In this document: piece by piece, positions 37,306-49,892 of the stretch
How the letters are laid out: every line of letters begins with the position of its first letter
How positions within the stretch are numbered: position 1 is the first letter of the stretch
Assembly (NCBI GenBank): GCA_035582835.1
Contig: JAYKAV010003103.1
Location: 1-64,000 of the forward strand
DNA: 64,000 nucleotides
Direction of reading: 5' to 3'
From: Phoebastria nigripes
Taxonomy: Eukaryota > Chordata > Aves > Procellariiformes > Diomedeidae
Notes under the pieces: model-generated
Seen by the model: only the letters and a program-made list of their open reading frames with translations
The model's database searches: none
What the model was told of the DNA's origin: nothing
Position numbers and translations under genes: made by a program

Positions 37306-37317
37306 AGGGGTCGAGAA
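37305..37317 (+). other. Polypurine tract of the short ERV
   Basis: AAGGGGTCGAGAA ends exactly at the TG of the 3' LTR. It is purine-rich but interrupted by TC, which fits an old copy. Such a tract primes plus-strand DNA synthesis in retroviruses. Confidence 0.65.
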
Positions 37318-37913
37318 TGTGCTGGTTTTGGCTGGGTTAGAGTTAATTTTCTTCATAGTAGCTAGTATGGGGCTATGTTTTGGATTTGTGCTGAAAACAG
37401 TGTTGATAACACAGGGATGTTTTTGTTAGTGCTGATCAGTCCTTACACAGAGTCAAGGCCTTTTCTGCTTCTCACACCACCCCACCAGCAAATAGGCTGG
37501 GGGTGCACAAGAAGTTGGGAGGGGACACAGCTGGGACAGCTGACCCCAACTGACCAAAGGGATATCCCATACCATATGGCATCATGCTCAGCATATAAAG
37601 CTGGGGGAAGAAGAAGGAAGGGGGGAACATTCGGAGTTACGGCGTTTGTCTTCCCAAGTAACCATTATGCGTGATGGAGCCCTGCTTTCCTGGTGATGGC
37701 TGAACACCTGCCTGCCGATGGTAAGTAGTGAATGAATTCCTTGTTTTGCTTTGCTTGCGTGCACAGCTTTTGCTTTCCCTATTAAACTGTCTTTATCTCA
37801 ACCCATGAGTTTTCTCACTTTTACCCTTCCGATTCTCTCCCCCATCCCATTGTGGGGGGAGTGAGCGAGCGGCTGTGCGGTGCTTAGTTGCTGGCTGGGG
37901 TTAAACCATGATA
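37318..37913 (+). mobile_element. 3' LTR of the short ERV
   Basis: 596 bp, starting TGTGCTGGTTTTGGCTGGG. Its last bases are CCATGATA where the 5' LTR has CCACAACA, so the terminal CA is lost by mutation. The border is still fixed by the GTAGG duplication at 37914-37918. Relative to the 5' LTR it has an extra CAAATA near 37489 and a mutated CRE. Confidence 0.9.
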
Positions 37914-40900
37914 GTAGGTAACTAGCATGTTAAGTAAAGGAGGAATGTAGTCTTTCAGGATGGGACCCAGATTCAATCTTCCCACAGAGCCAACATTTAC
38001 CTTCTTTCCTGTCCTCTAACTCATGAAAAATCATTCCCCTGTGGAAATGGATTGTTTGATATAGTCATCTCTCTTTCCCATAATTCAAATGTGTGTTGAA
38101 TATTAATAGGGCAATTGAGTCTATATAAGTTGTGTGAGTTAAATCATTTCCATAGAGCTTGTAGATCTCTAATAAATAGTTTTGTGCAATACGAATCCCA
38201 AAAGTTTTCAAATGAATAAATTCTGTTTTACAAGAAACAAAAATTACTGATCAACTCAGAATAAGCATCATATATTGTAAGACTGATCAAACAGACAGCA
38301 GCAAGTACAATATTCGCTCTTTAAAACATTGAACATTAATTAGAAAGTTTCTGGTTTTGCTTTGTAAAATATCACTGCATAACTTCAAAATTTACAAAAT
38401 AAATTCGGAGTGTGATTAGGAAGTGTAAAAATTCCATAAAAATAACTTGAAAGAAAAGCATTAGGTTTTGGGCTTTATCAAAGAAAATAAGCAGGAACAA
38501 TGTCAGAAGCTAGTGAATATGTAATACAATTCACTATGAAGAGCAGAAGGGAAAAAATAGGAATCTAAAGCAAAATGCATGTCAACTAAATGTAGACATT
38601 TGTGTTGCAATATCTGCATTTGCATCACTCATCTTGCCTCCTTTTATAGTCAATAGGAAAAAATAGGTATTCCAGGATGCCATTAATCTCAACCCAAGAT
38701 ACCTGTTTAACGATTCAGTTATTGAAGTTGGCTAGATATCTCCAGGAACATATGATATAATTCACTCAAGTAAGGCAACGATCCTGCTCTATTAACTGTG
38801 TAGAAAACCAATTGGAAATGCTTAAAATCTATATCCACATGAGTGGAGATTAAGTCTACTTAAATGAGGCATCCAGCTATCTTGACTGATAGAGCAGGGA
38901 GCCAAAACAAAGTGACAGGTACCTATGTAACCTGAGATCAGCTTTTCATAGCCTTATTCTGAAGTCTGGTACTAAACAGAGCAAGTCGATTTTCAAAAAG
39001 GTAATGGTAGGAATCTGTCATACCTTTGCAGTTAGAAATAGGTTTCTATGTATAGGGGCAGGATTCAGTTCCACAAAAAAAATTACTCACAGCTAAAAGA
39101 ATTCAAATCTACATGGAACTGAAAGGAGATGCCCTGCTGTAGGTTTAGTTGCAGCAGTTGCCAGTAGGTATAGCACAGTTAATCTAAAACAGTACTAGAC
39201 ATCTTTATTTGGGCAGTTCTACTCTCCATGTGAGTGAGTCCCCACGGGTAACTAAACTGAAGGTTTTGGTTGCCTACTATAGGCATCTAGTGTCATTTTA
39301 GCACTGTTGAGCATCCTATTTAACCTATAGATGCTGATATGAAGGAATGAAGGATTTCTGTAGGTTCCTTGCGATATCTACCAGCACCAGATGAATGTGT
39401 TACATGACATCAGATATCCATGTTTGTCAACTGAATCCCACTACAGATGTTTAAGTTCCCATTGGCAGGACTGTAAATGTAGGGGTCAATTCATTAATCC
39501 ATACATAGTTTTCTAGGGCCAATGGACATGTCCTTGGGTATCCTACCTTCCCTCTATCTACCAGTCTAGAAGGGTATTGGTCTTTTGCAAGCCGTATCTC
39601 ATATCTACCAGAAACTTGCGTGGCTGCCTTGGATGCCCTGAGGATGATTAAAGTGCTCTGAGTCAGTACCCAGAGCAGCTGATTGTGAGCAGCTAAGTCA
39701 AGCTCTGAGGAGCTGCATTAATGATAAGGAAAGCTTGGATCCCCAGTTAGAGGTGTCTGTTACCTGGCACAGAATCCTGCCTGAGTACTGTGACTCAGCT
39801 GTCCAGAGACGGGCGTCTAGTGCCACCTGAGAGGACCCCAAATGCCTGAGACGTCTGTATGGAGCTAACAGATACAGCAGAGTACTTATGAGAGATTCAT
39901 AATCTATTGCAGTGGCAGCCAGAGGCTGGGCAGGATTTCCAAGGAAATCTCAAACAGAAAAAATTGCTATATGGAAGCAACCACATTAAGCCTAAGAGCT
40001 CTACTATGTATCTAATTTTCCATATTTCTATCACTCTTTTTTTTTTCTAGTATCATATTTAAAGTTGCTAAAATAATTAAAAATTATTGTGAAGCAAAAT
40101 ATTGCTGAGTACAGACAATAATGGAAAGCTCTGCTGCATTGGGAGTGGGAGAAAGATTGTGGCAGCTCCCCTCAGACCACTTCTGTGAATGGATCTCTCA
40201 TAGAAGAGACCATATGTCTAACATTTACACATTTCCTTAAACCTACAAAAAATACGGTCAGATCTTAATTTCGTGGAAGACGTTTAGGATTTTGCTATTG
40301 ACTTCAGCAGGGCCAGGAATTAGCCCAGGGAAATTAAAATATTGATATATATTTTCCTTTCCTGTCATTGATAAACCACTTCTGTACAGAAATTCTAAAT
40401 GAAAAATAAAAAAAAGAAAAAAAAGAAAAAAAAAAGAATAACTAATGGTGGTAATTCAGTATTTTGAGGTCAAAATCTGTGGTTTCTATGAAACAAAACT
40501 TTTAAGATTTTTAGTTGTATCGTGGAAATGAACTGAATTAACAATGGAATAAAAATGCCTCAAGAAACAACCTTTTTTTAAGATGTGTTGCTGTAGTCTC
40601 TCTCTTTAGTGTCTGTCAAGAGAATCCTCAAGAGACAAACAATTCTGAACACTAAATAAGTGGCTAATATTAAAAGTGTCACTATAGTGATCTTCTGCAC
40701 TACTGCTGCTGCTGACGCTCATGGGCTTGTACATGAATATGAGTATTCCTTGCAATGAATGGGCACACATAATAGAAAAAGTAGGAAGAGGATGTTCTTA
40801 TTACCTCGACGTGAATGGCTGTCTTTAGGCTCATGCATGACTCATATGGTCTGGTGGTTCAAGACCTTGCACAGCTTTTACAATGCAAAGAATCATTAAC

Positions 40901-42410
40901 ATTGTTTTTGGCTATGTTTTTATTTTAGTGCCATATATAGTTGACCTGTTTCAAAGGTAAAGACTTTAACTTGCAAAATCCCCAAAGATTTTATGTTCTC
41001 AATTTGGCATAATCTGATGCAAGGTGAAGGGTGAGAGAAGGGACAGAATGGGGAATATGGGACCATGGAATTTTTTATAATGAAAGATGTATGATAAACA
41101 TGATGTGTGTTATAAGTATGTACATACTTTTTATATCTTCTTTTGCTTCTAGCTTTATATTCATTTAGTGGTTGCATAGATGGTGTCTAGATTGAGGTCG
41201 AAGGGCAGGAGAAGCTAAACAAAAAGAAGTCAGTTCTCAGCAAAGATTGGAAGGAGAAGAACAAATTTTCTTTTTGAGGCTGAACAGGAAAAGCTGGAGC
41301 TGGGCTAGTTGGAGAAGGAGGAAAGGGATGCATGACAGATTGCATATTCACTGAACACAGATTGCAAGACATTTACGGATGTGGAAGTGAGGAAGAGGAG
41401 ATTGACTGGGCTCAGTTCAGTTGCCTACAGAGGCCACTGTTACTGGAGAGTCTGCAGAGGCCAGGAGCCTGGCTGCCAGCAGCTGCTGCAGAAGGTCCTG
41501 GGTCTCCCATAGGTCCTGTAACGCAGAGAGGCCAGGCCCATGTGGATTTCCATGTACCTCTGGGTGTCTCAAATGATGGTCGGTTACTGTGCTTAGGCAA
41601 CTTTGACAGAGAAAAAAGACAGGGTGAAATTTTTTTTAAATACATGAAAATAGCTACATTGTAGGCATCTACATCTGTGCTAGCTACTTTAAATACTCTT
41701 TATAATTGATGGAAATAGAGAGCACTTCTAGATGTGAAGAATCTTTTCCAGCAATGGAGCTCTGAAAGAGGTCAGGTGAATAGGTCTTATATGTGACTAT
41801 TTCTCTTCGTTGTCTGTAAAACAAGCATAGGATGAGAGGTAGGCATCAGCACTTGCGAAGTCAGGATTCTTCTGAAGCATCAGGTTCAGGTGGAGTATCA
41901 GGCATTGGTAGGGCTGTGAGCAGGGGATTGGCGTATCACTTTAAGGGTCTAAAGAGAGGCAATTGACATGATGAATTAATTTTAACAGCAGACCTGGAAA
42001 GGATAGATTTAGAGGAGACAATGAAGAAGAAAATGTTGATAAGGAAACCAGAGGCAGACATCTCAACCCCATGAGTTAAGAACTTTTGCCACTCATAAAG
42101 AAAGCTTTATTCTTGGACTGAGAACAAAAGAGTTCTCATCCTGTCTCTGCCACTAGTTTAGTGGTTGGTAATGTCTGTTTTAGGTATTGGTGCCTCATTT
42201 TCCTCAGATCAGAGCAGGATATTATAATGCTTTAAATAATTTTACAACATATTAATGTGAAATATTACAGAAAAGTTTCTAACTCTACAGACTGCATATT
42301 TGTCAGTTAAATTCTGGAAGCGGCCAGTCTGAACAGTACATATAAAATTACAGAAAATGGTTATTTTAATTACTAAGAGGAGTAACAAGTAATAATAATA
42401 ATTAAAAAAA

Positions 42411-42431
42411 CAAAACAAAACAAAACAAAAC
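42411..42431. repeat. (CAAAA)n microsatellite
   Basis: Four CAAAA units after an A run. Confidence 0.85.
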
Positions 42432-45400
42432 AGTTACAATAACTGACTAAGCCTGTTTTAAATTGATTTAAAATCCAGTTTGAGGAAATAATCACACATA
42501 CACAGCCTGCTGTTGTGGCTTTTTAATCCAGTAGGTGTAAAATTGAAAGCCTTACATTACTATGGGAGAACTATTTTAGGTAATTAGGGCAAAGCCTGTG
42601 TAAGATGTGCTAGACATAAAACATCCAGGATAAAGAATTAAACTGTGATCAAAATAGGATGTTATAAACTTTGCAGAGTACAAGATGATTTTAAGTGGTG
42701 AACTACATTAGTTTTGAGCAGGTTTACATTATGATTTATATGATTTTCTCTAGCACTAATACATCAGCATTTGTAGCCTCCAGTTCCTACTTTTTCCACT
42801 TCCATGTTCCTTGTCCATCACTATGAACACCATCAGCAATAATCCTCTGCACTAACTGTGGAGGCACCTTTGAATCTTGGTCTGTTCTTCATAATCTAAA
42901 CTCTATTGTGGGTTATTGACAAGATTTTGAGCTGATATCTTCACTCTATGCATCTAAATGTTGCAGGAGTTGAATCCCATTCTTAAGCAGCTTTTCCTTG
43001 TACTTGGAGATGGATTCAGCTCCCAAATTGTAGACTGTAGATCTTGATTGCAGATAATTAAATTTAGTTGTCTCAGTGGGCAATTCTACATCTATCTAGG
43101 TATTTATGTTACCATTACAGTCAATGAGGATCTAGCAATAACTAGTGAAGGGAGTTTAGAAAGCAATTCAATTTACTGGAAAACAGACAGGTTTTTTTGT
43201 TCATCTGAAGTTTTCTAGTCTCTATTAATTAAAACCGACCAAAATGCCTACATCTTGGTATCTAAATATAGCTATACAGGATCTTCCTCTGTGGTACTCA
43301 GAAGTAGCTGCTTCTTTCATCTGTCTATGTGGAAAAGTATTGGGTATTTTCTACAGGAAAAAATGTATATGAAAGTTGGGTGCCTAAATTAGGCAGATTT
43401 CACTCCACCTGGAGACTTGTTACTGCAGCACTGTGGGATAGTTGTCCACAATGCACTTACATAAAAACATATAGTGGGAGTACTAGAGATGGCTGAAAAG
43501 TGCTATTGTGATGGCAAAAACTAACTGTTTCACATATGACAGGTAAATACATTTAGCAGATCTAAAGTGACAGTTATCATGTAGTTAGAAGTTGGTAGAA
43601 GAAGAAAACTTGTTTTCCAACAACAGAGAAGACTGTGGAAGGGTACCCTGGTGTAGAATTGCTGATTCTTTGCTTCTGAGATCCTAGATCCCATTAAGAC
43701 TGCATGCAGCCAGCAAATTGTGAAAAGGAGAACTTAGGTAATTCACTCCAAAGGCAAAGTTCAAGAGGAAAAGAGTACCGGTACCATCTGTAGTTAGATT
43801 AAGTTGCTGGATTGATTTTGAGTTTTTTGAGTAATGCAGTAGCAAGCTGACCCCATCTTGATGAAGTATTCTGAGAACATATTCAGAGAACTCAGCAGTC
43901 ATAAGGGTATATGAGTCAAAAGATGCAATTTAGGGAGAACCAGAACAGAAACAGATATAAAAGAGTTTAATGACAGTATAAAGGTCAGTATGCAGAGGAC
44001 AATGGTTGCCTAGCACTAGGAAGGAATATAAGCTTCTCTGATACCATTGGACCAGATATTCAGGCCCAGCTTTTCATATAAGGAGTTGTTCAGGTGTTCA
44101 AGGACAGGTATATGTAGACATCTCTGAGTATCTGACCTTTCCTACTAGGAAAATTTCAAAGCGGCAGAAGTTTGAGTTTGCTAATGTAAAAATTCTCAGT
44201 ACTGATATTGAATAGATATTCTTCAGTTTTCATAAAAGTACGTACAGTTTGGTTTCAGAAATATTTTCTTAATAGGGCTTTTGAAGCAATTCTTCCAAAG
44301 CATAGTTTTAAACGCTGTTAGCATAGGTATATGACATACTACAACTTTCTGATTCTTATGTATGTTTTGTTTCATAGCTAATTTAAGCTATATGAAATAC
44401 TCAAACTGAAACTTGTCCAATCATGTTTAAGAGTAAGAATGCTTACTGTTAAGTTAAGTTCTAGGTGCTGACAATCACTTTCACAGACAGTGTATTTGTA
44501 GAACTTTTTATAACTGATTAACAAAATTATGCATAATATACAAAACACTTTCAACATTTAAGTCTTAAAAAGTCAGAGAGATCAATTATTTTCACGCAAA
44601 CATTTTTCATACATTATTTCTTTATGGCTTATCACAAATAATAATTAATTTCATATAAATTTTCATTGATTTCTCTGGAATTAGAGGAGAAGTGAGGCAC
44701 TTCTTGTCATGAGATTGTCATGAGATATTGTAGCTCATGAACAGATCAAACTTTTTTGATAATCTATCTCTGTTTTACAGATTACTGAGTCTCTAGTTGA
44801 TTATTGAGGTAGAGACAAATCACTAGATGTTAATAAGTGAATAATGTAGAAAAGTTTGTATGAACACAAATGGTTTCGGGCTTTCAAGGGTATGTTTAGT
44901 TAACTGAAAAGTAGAAAATTTAAAGTTAAAAATGAAAAAATATTATTGCAAAATGAACATTTTTCCTGTAGAACTCACTGCCAAGATGCTCAAAACAGTC
45001 TGATGAAGAACAGTAGATTTCAGTCTTCCAGGTTAATTTTTTTGTTTTGGTGGCATCTTGAACAGAATCTGTATGAGTAGTTTTACTTTATTTATGCTGA
45101 TGTTTCTACAGATATCTTCAGAGAGTGTAAAAGCAAGCCTTTCAGAAATTTCAGAAATGCAGGAAGGTTGTTTTTCTTTGAAGTCATTGCCAAGGCACTG
45201 TGACAGTTCATTCTTATGGAAAGGTTAAAGCAAAGCACAAGGTTCCATTCTGTTTGCAACAATATTCCAAAATAATAATAGTAAAAATAATATGTGCAAA
45301 TACATATATGCACACATACAGAGTCTCCTCAAATTGAACTGTAGCTGACTACATAGAAAAGGAACTTTATGTAATGAGGATAATTATATCACCAAGGCCA

Positions 45401-46252
45401 AGATCTTGGCAAGATTCAGAAAGTAATTTGTCACTAATGAGAACATCTGTAGGATTAAAAGTAAGAACTAGTAATTTAGACAGAATGCAAACTTGTATGC
45501 CTCCAGTCTCTTGTAAGAGAGTTAAGAAGAAACACTGCTAGGAACAAAGAATTGAAGAATTCCCCACTTTATTGCTCAAGCATTTGCATAAAGTAGTAAT
45601 GGGCACTGGAGATGTCCATACTAGAAGGAATGCTGAACAAGTGGACATTAAAATCTTCTGTTGTGTTATTCTGCTGTGCTCCTGGTTTTAGTTTCAGACT
45701 CAAGTCCCGTCTCAATGATGATAAGTAAATCCTCATAGAAGACTTTCAGATCTGTTAATAGTCTAGGAGTGTTGTAATCTCTTGAGACCCAAATACACCA
45801 TAAGATGAAGAAAATATGAATGACACATTCTACATTAGTACTTCCATTTGTTTGATATTGGAAAGCAGAGGCTTCCTTTCTTAGAGAAGCTCAGTCAACC
45901 CCTGCCTGATAACAAGGCTACAATATGAATAAATAAAATAAAGTTTGAAGGATAGTGTCATATTAGTAGCTTTGGTTCGTGCAAGCACAAATAGAACTTC
46001 ACAGCATTATAAATACAAAGAAAAAAAAAATTCCCCCCACCCCAGCAGATCTAACACCTAAAGTCTGTCTTTAAAGACCCTGTCACAAACTAAAATGAGA
46101 ACTGGAATATTAACTTCATATAACGAGACGGTGACTTTTGGAGTTTGAATCCAATGCCTTATTGTCCTGCAGCATGAGTCACACACATTGTTGGTTTATT
46201 TATAACAACCGTCTCGTGCAGTAATGTAAGTCATTATAAAAAAAAAAAGAGG

Positions 46253-46300
46253 GAGTGAACACAGTGACCAGAGTGAACACAGTGACCACAGTGAACACAG
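46253..46300. repeat. 18-bp tandem repeat, 2.7 copies
   Basis: GAGTGAACACAGTGACCA occurs at 46253-46270 and 46271-46288 without mismatch, followed by a partial unit CAGTGAACACAG. The array follows an A run and lies in unique sequence. Confidence 0.9.
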
Positions 46301-47116
46301 CTTTAATAAGAACGCTGCTCCAGGGTGCCTTCAGAAGCTAACAGCAGCTGATATATCAGTGACTGTTGACAAAGCACAACACAGTATTAGTCCTTAAACT
46401 ACTTTTTCAAACACTGTGATCAGTGACATCAGGAAAAACTCATTCTTAATGCATAAATGAAAAAAAAAAGTGGCAATAGGGATATAAACATTTCAAGGTT
46501 TGCTGGAGAAGGAAAAAACTCTCAGATTCTGAAGTCTTCTGAAAAGACTGAAATATGAAAGAATTAAAAATCATAGACATTGTCTAAAGCAAAGACCAAT
46601 GCAGTGATAGTGGAAGTGCGGTAAAAGTAGCAGGACCTGGGTTTTGAAATTTACAATAGGAACCTTTGTTTCATTTAGCTTTTCTGCTCTGATAAACAGA
46701 ATTCTTTTCATACTTGGGCTTATATCTTCCAATGTTACATTTTCCAAGGCTACAAATTCCAATTTTTGTGCTGGTTCAATGTTTGCTTTTTATCAGGAAA
46801 ATAAGGTTCTGAGCTGACTGTGTGAAAAGAGAGACCTGGAGACATAATTGTTCAAGATATTGAAAGTGGGATGTAGGACATTCCAACATTCTGATATCTG
46901 TTTAAGGGAGTTGCTACTGACTGCAAGTCTTTGTCATTGGATGGCTATTTCCTTCCTTTATGTGAAACGAAGTGGTGGCACTGTTTCAATGTCAGATTCT
47001 TCTTTATAGATGTTTGCATCACAAAGAACTCACACACTTGGTTTTGGCAGTGCTCTCAGAGGGGGGCAAAGATTCATTAAGCACGGTTTTCTCTTCTGTA
47101 AATGTGTTTCCTTTAG

Positions 47117-47214
47117 GCAGTGATAAGACATATGATCAATGTGGAAATTGCAATGCCATTGCTACTGTTTTGTCTTTGGGATCTAGTGAAGATACAGACT
47201 CAGTGGAGGTTTAA
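47117..47214 (+). other. Possible terminal coding exon (weak)
   Basis: A pyrimidine-rich stretch ending TTTCCTTTAG (47107-47116) resembles a splice acceptor. The open frame that follows encodes GSDKTYDQCGNCN..., ends SSEDTDSVEV and stops at 47212-47214. The composition, with two cysteines and an acidic-serine tail, looks more protein-like than other open frames here. I do not recognise it, I see no AATAAA shortly after the stop, and the same frame is also open upstream to 46972, so chance remains the default explanation. Confidence 0.15.
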
Positions 47215-47968
47215 CTTGTACCTGAGGGCAGATATAAGCCCTCTGAGGAGAGGTTCACTTTACATGGCCATCAGTTCAACAATTGCTAAGAAATGATATG
47301 ATTCATTCAGTTCCTCCCTATTTTGAGAGATATATTCTGGAAGTATTAGTGCTTGTTAGGGCCTTGGTATGCTGAAGTGCTCATTGTGTTTAATGAACTG
47401 CAGACGCAGAATGATTTGGAGACAAATTCTGAAGGTACTTCAAATTCTATAAGCCATAGAAGTGCTCAGCAATATTATGCATCCTGCCACATAGGAAATA
47501 TTTACTAGCTGGCAGAAAATAGAAGGAATAGAAATACCTAATGTTGCTAGTTAAATCTAAAGGTAAATTACAATTATTCCTAACTTGATCCTAAACTGTG
47601 GTCCAATAGTGCTTCTCAGGTCAATGGATACCCTTTCCAGCCTTTTCTTTTGCTAACCCAAATTTGTTTGAGGTCAAGTTCTGTTGTCTCAGCATTTTTT
47701 CAAAGGCCACTATATGGATGGTGTTCCAGCTGCAATAGCAATTAAACTTGGGGGGTCTCCAGAGTCAAAGTTGTATGTAATTGCTTCTTACAAGTTTGAA
47801 CAATGACATACTAGTCTTGGATCCAATATCCACTTAGAGATCATATTCTACGGTAATGATTTGTGTCTATGATACTGTATTTCTTAGATATCAGAGCCTA
47901 GACTAGCCATTGAATCACAGAATCACAGAATGGCTGAGGTAAGAAGGCACCACTGGAGATCATCTAGT

Positions 47969-49892
47969 TCAACCTAGTCTAGCTCTAGTCAGAGCAGGGT
48001 CAGCTATAGCAGGTTGCTCAGGGCCATGTCCAATTGGGTTTTGAATATCTCTAGGAATGGAGATAGCCTTGATAGGCTTTCTGGGAAATCTGCTGTAAAG
48101 TTTGATTGGTCTTGCAGTAGAAGTTTTTTTTCTTATGTTTAAGTGGAATTTTCTGTGTTTTAGTATGTGCACATTGCCTCTTTTCCTGTCACTGGATATT
48201 ACTTTGAAGAGTCTGGACTGGTGTTCTTTATTCCCTGCCATCAGGTATTTACGCACACGGATAAGATCTCCGCTGAGCCTTCTCTTATCCAGGCTGAACA
48301 ATCCCAGCTCTCTCAGACAATCCTCCTATGTTAGATGTTCCAGTCCCTTAATGATGTTTGTGGCCCTTTGCTGGACTTGTGTCAGCATGTTCATATCTCT
48401 CTTGTACTAGGGACCCTAGAACTGGACACAGTACTCCACATGTGTCTCACCAGGGCGGAGTAGAAAGGAAGGATCATCTCCCTCAGCCTGCTGGTGATGC
48501 TCTTCCTAATGCAGCTCAGGATGCTATTGGCTTGCTTTGCTGCAAGGGCACATTGCTCAGTCGTGGTCAACTTGGTGTCCTCCAGGACACCCAGGTCCTT
48601 TTCTGGAAAGCAGCTTTTCACCTTTTTGCCCCCCAGCATGTACTAGTGGATGGGGTTATTCCTCCCCAGGGGAAGGACTTGTTTGCCTTTGTTGAACTTC
48701 ATGAGATCCCTCTCAACCCAATTCTCCAGCCTGTCCAAGTCCCTCTGAATGGCAGCACAACCATCTGGTGTATTAGCCACTCCTTCCAGTTTTGTATTGT
48801 TTGCAAACTTGACAAGGGTGTGCTCTGTCTCATCATCCATATCATTAATGAAGTTGTTAAACAGTATTGCCCCAGTATTGACCCCTGGGGTACACCACTA
48901 GTGACTGGCTTCCAGCTGGGCTTCGTGCCTCTGGTCACAACCCTTTGAGCCCAACAGTTCTGACCGTTTTCAATCCACCTCACTTTCCATGTATCTAGCC
49001 CATACTTCATCAGCTTGTCTTATTAGGATATTATGGGAGAGGGTCAAGAGCCCTACTAAAGTCAAGATAAACAACATCCAGTGCTCTCCCTTCATCCATC
49101 AAACCATTCATCTGATCATTGGAAGGTTGTCAGGTTGGTCAGATATGATTTTGACTTTGTGAACCCATGGTGACTACTTCCAATCATCATCTTAACCTTC
49201 ATGCGTCTGAAAACAGTTTCCAGGATTATTTATTTGCTCTATCTCCTTCTCCAGGAACAATGTGAGGCTGACTGGCCTGTAGTTCCCTAGATCTTCACTC
49301 TTGCCTTTCTTGAAGATAGATGTGACATTTGCTTTTTTCCAGTCCTCAGGAACCTCCCCCAATTGCCATAACCTTTTAAAGATAATCAAGACTGACCTTG
49401 CAATGACATCAGACAGATCCCTCAGCACACATGGGTGCAGCCCATCAGGTTCCATTGACTTGTGCATGTTAATTTTTTTTTAATTGTTCCCTAACCGCCT
49501 CCCCTGAGGGTCTTTCTTGCTCCAGACTTTCACACAGGTCTCATGGACCTAAGAATCCTGAACTCTGATCTTACCAGAAAAGACTGAGATAAAGAGATAG
49601 TTAATATGTTGGTTTCTTCTTTATGCTTTATCATCAGGTTCCTCACTCAGTTCAGTAGTGGGATCACATTTTTCCTGGTATTCCTTTTGTTAGTGATAGA
49701 CCTGTAGAAGGCCTTCTTGTTGCCCTTCACGTCCTTCACCAGATTCAGCTTCAGGTGGGCTCTAGCTTTCCCAGCTTCATCCCTCCATACTTGGACAGCG
49801 CCTCTATATTCCTCCTGGTATACCTGTCTCTGCTTCCACCTCTTGTATTGTTCCTTTTTATATTTGGGTTTAGTCAGGAGCTCACTGTTCAT
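47969..49892 (-). pseudogene. CR1 ORF2 remnant with damaged catalytic box
   Basis: Open segments in shifting frames trace the polyprotein. 49892-49647 is the region before the reverse transcriptase. 49467-49192 holds PDGLHPCVLRDLSD and [11 protein letters not shown]. 49010-48699 holds [10 protein letters not shown]. 48840-48643 holds the catalytic site, which reads FANN (48807-48796) where CR1 has FADD. 48639-48391 and 48301-47969 cover the C-terminal part. Both catalytic aspartates are changed and several frameshifts are present, so the copy is inactive. The FANN reading is taken from a short open frame and assumes no base-calling error. Confidence 0.88.

Larger units (their letters stand above)
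35353..37913 (+). mobile_element. Two-LTR ERV with non-coding interior, 2,561 bp, flanked by GTAGG
   Basis: A structurally complete but coding-free ERV. It has two LTRs in direct orientation, a tRNA-complementary primer site, a 1,380-bp interior, a purine-rich tract before the second LTR, and 5-bp duplications GTAGG at 35348-35352 and 37914-37918. No gag, pol, pro or env reading frame is visible in the interior on the sense strand. Counting by eye, the two LTRs differ by roughly 45 substitutions over about 580 aligned bases (near 8%), so it is an old insertion. It may be a deletion derivative or a member of a non-autonomous family mobilised by proteins supplied in trans; the sequence alone does not decide this. 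Confidence 0.93.
37919..47910. other. Ten-kilobase unique stretch
   Basis: AT-rich sequence with no confirmed gene. A GC-richer 110-codon open frame lies at 41332-41664 and a possible terminal exon at 47117-47214; both are weak. Simple repeats occur at 40405-40437 (A-rich), 42404-42431 (CAAAA units) and 46253-46300. Sequence near 38830-39900 and around 43378-43400 (GTGCCTAAATTAGGCA) has the look of old, decayed sauropsid repeats, but I cannot assign a family. Confidence 0.45.

Noticed and set aside
46571..46762. A 63-codon minus frame with an acidic, helix-like start (MEFVALENVTLEDISPSMKR)
   Set aside because: Too short, with no recognised family, splice signals or neighbouring coding sequence; kept only as chance.
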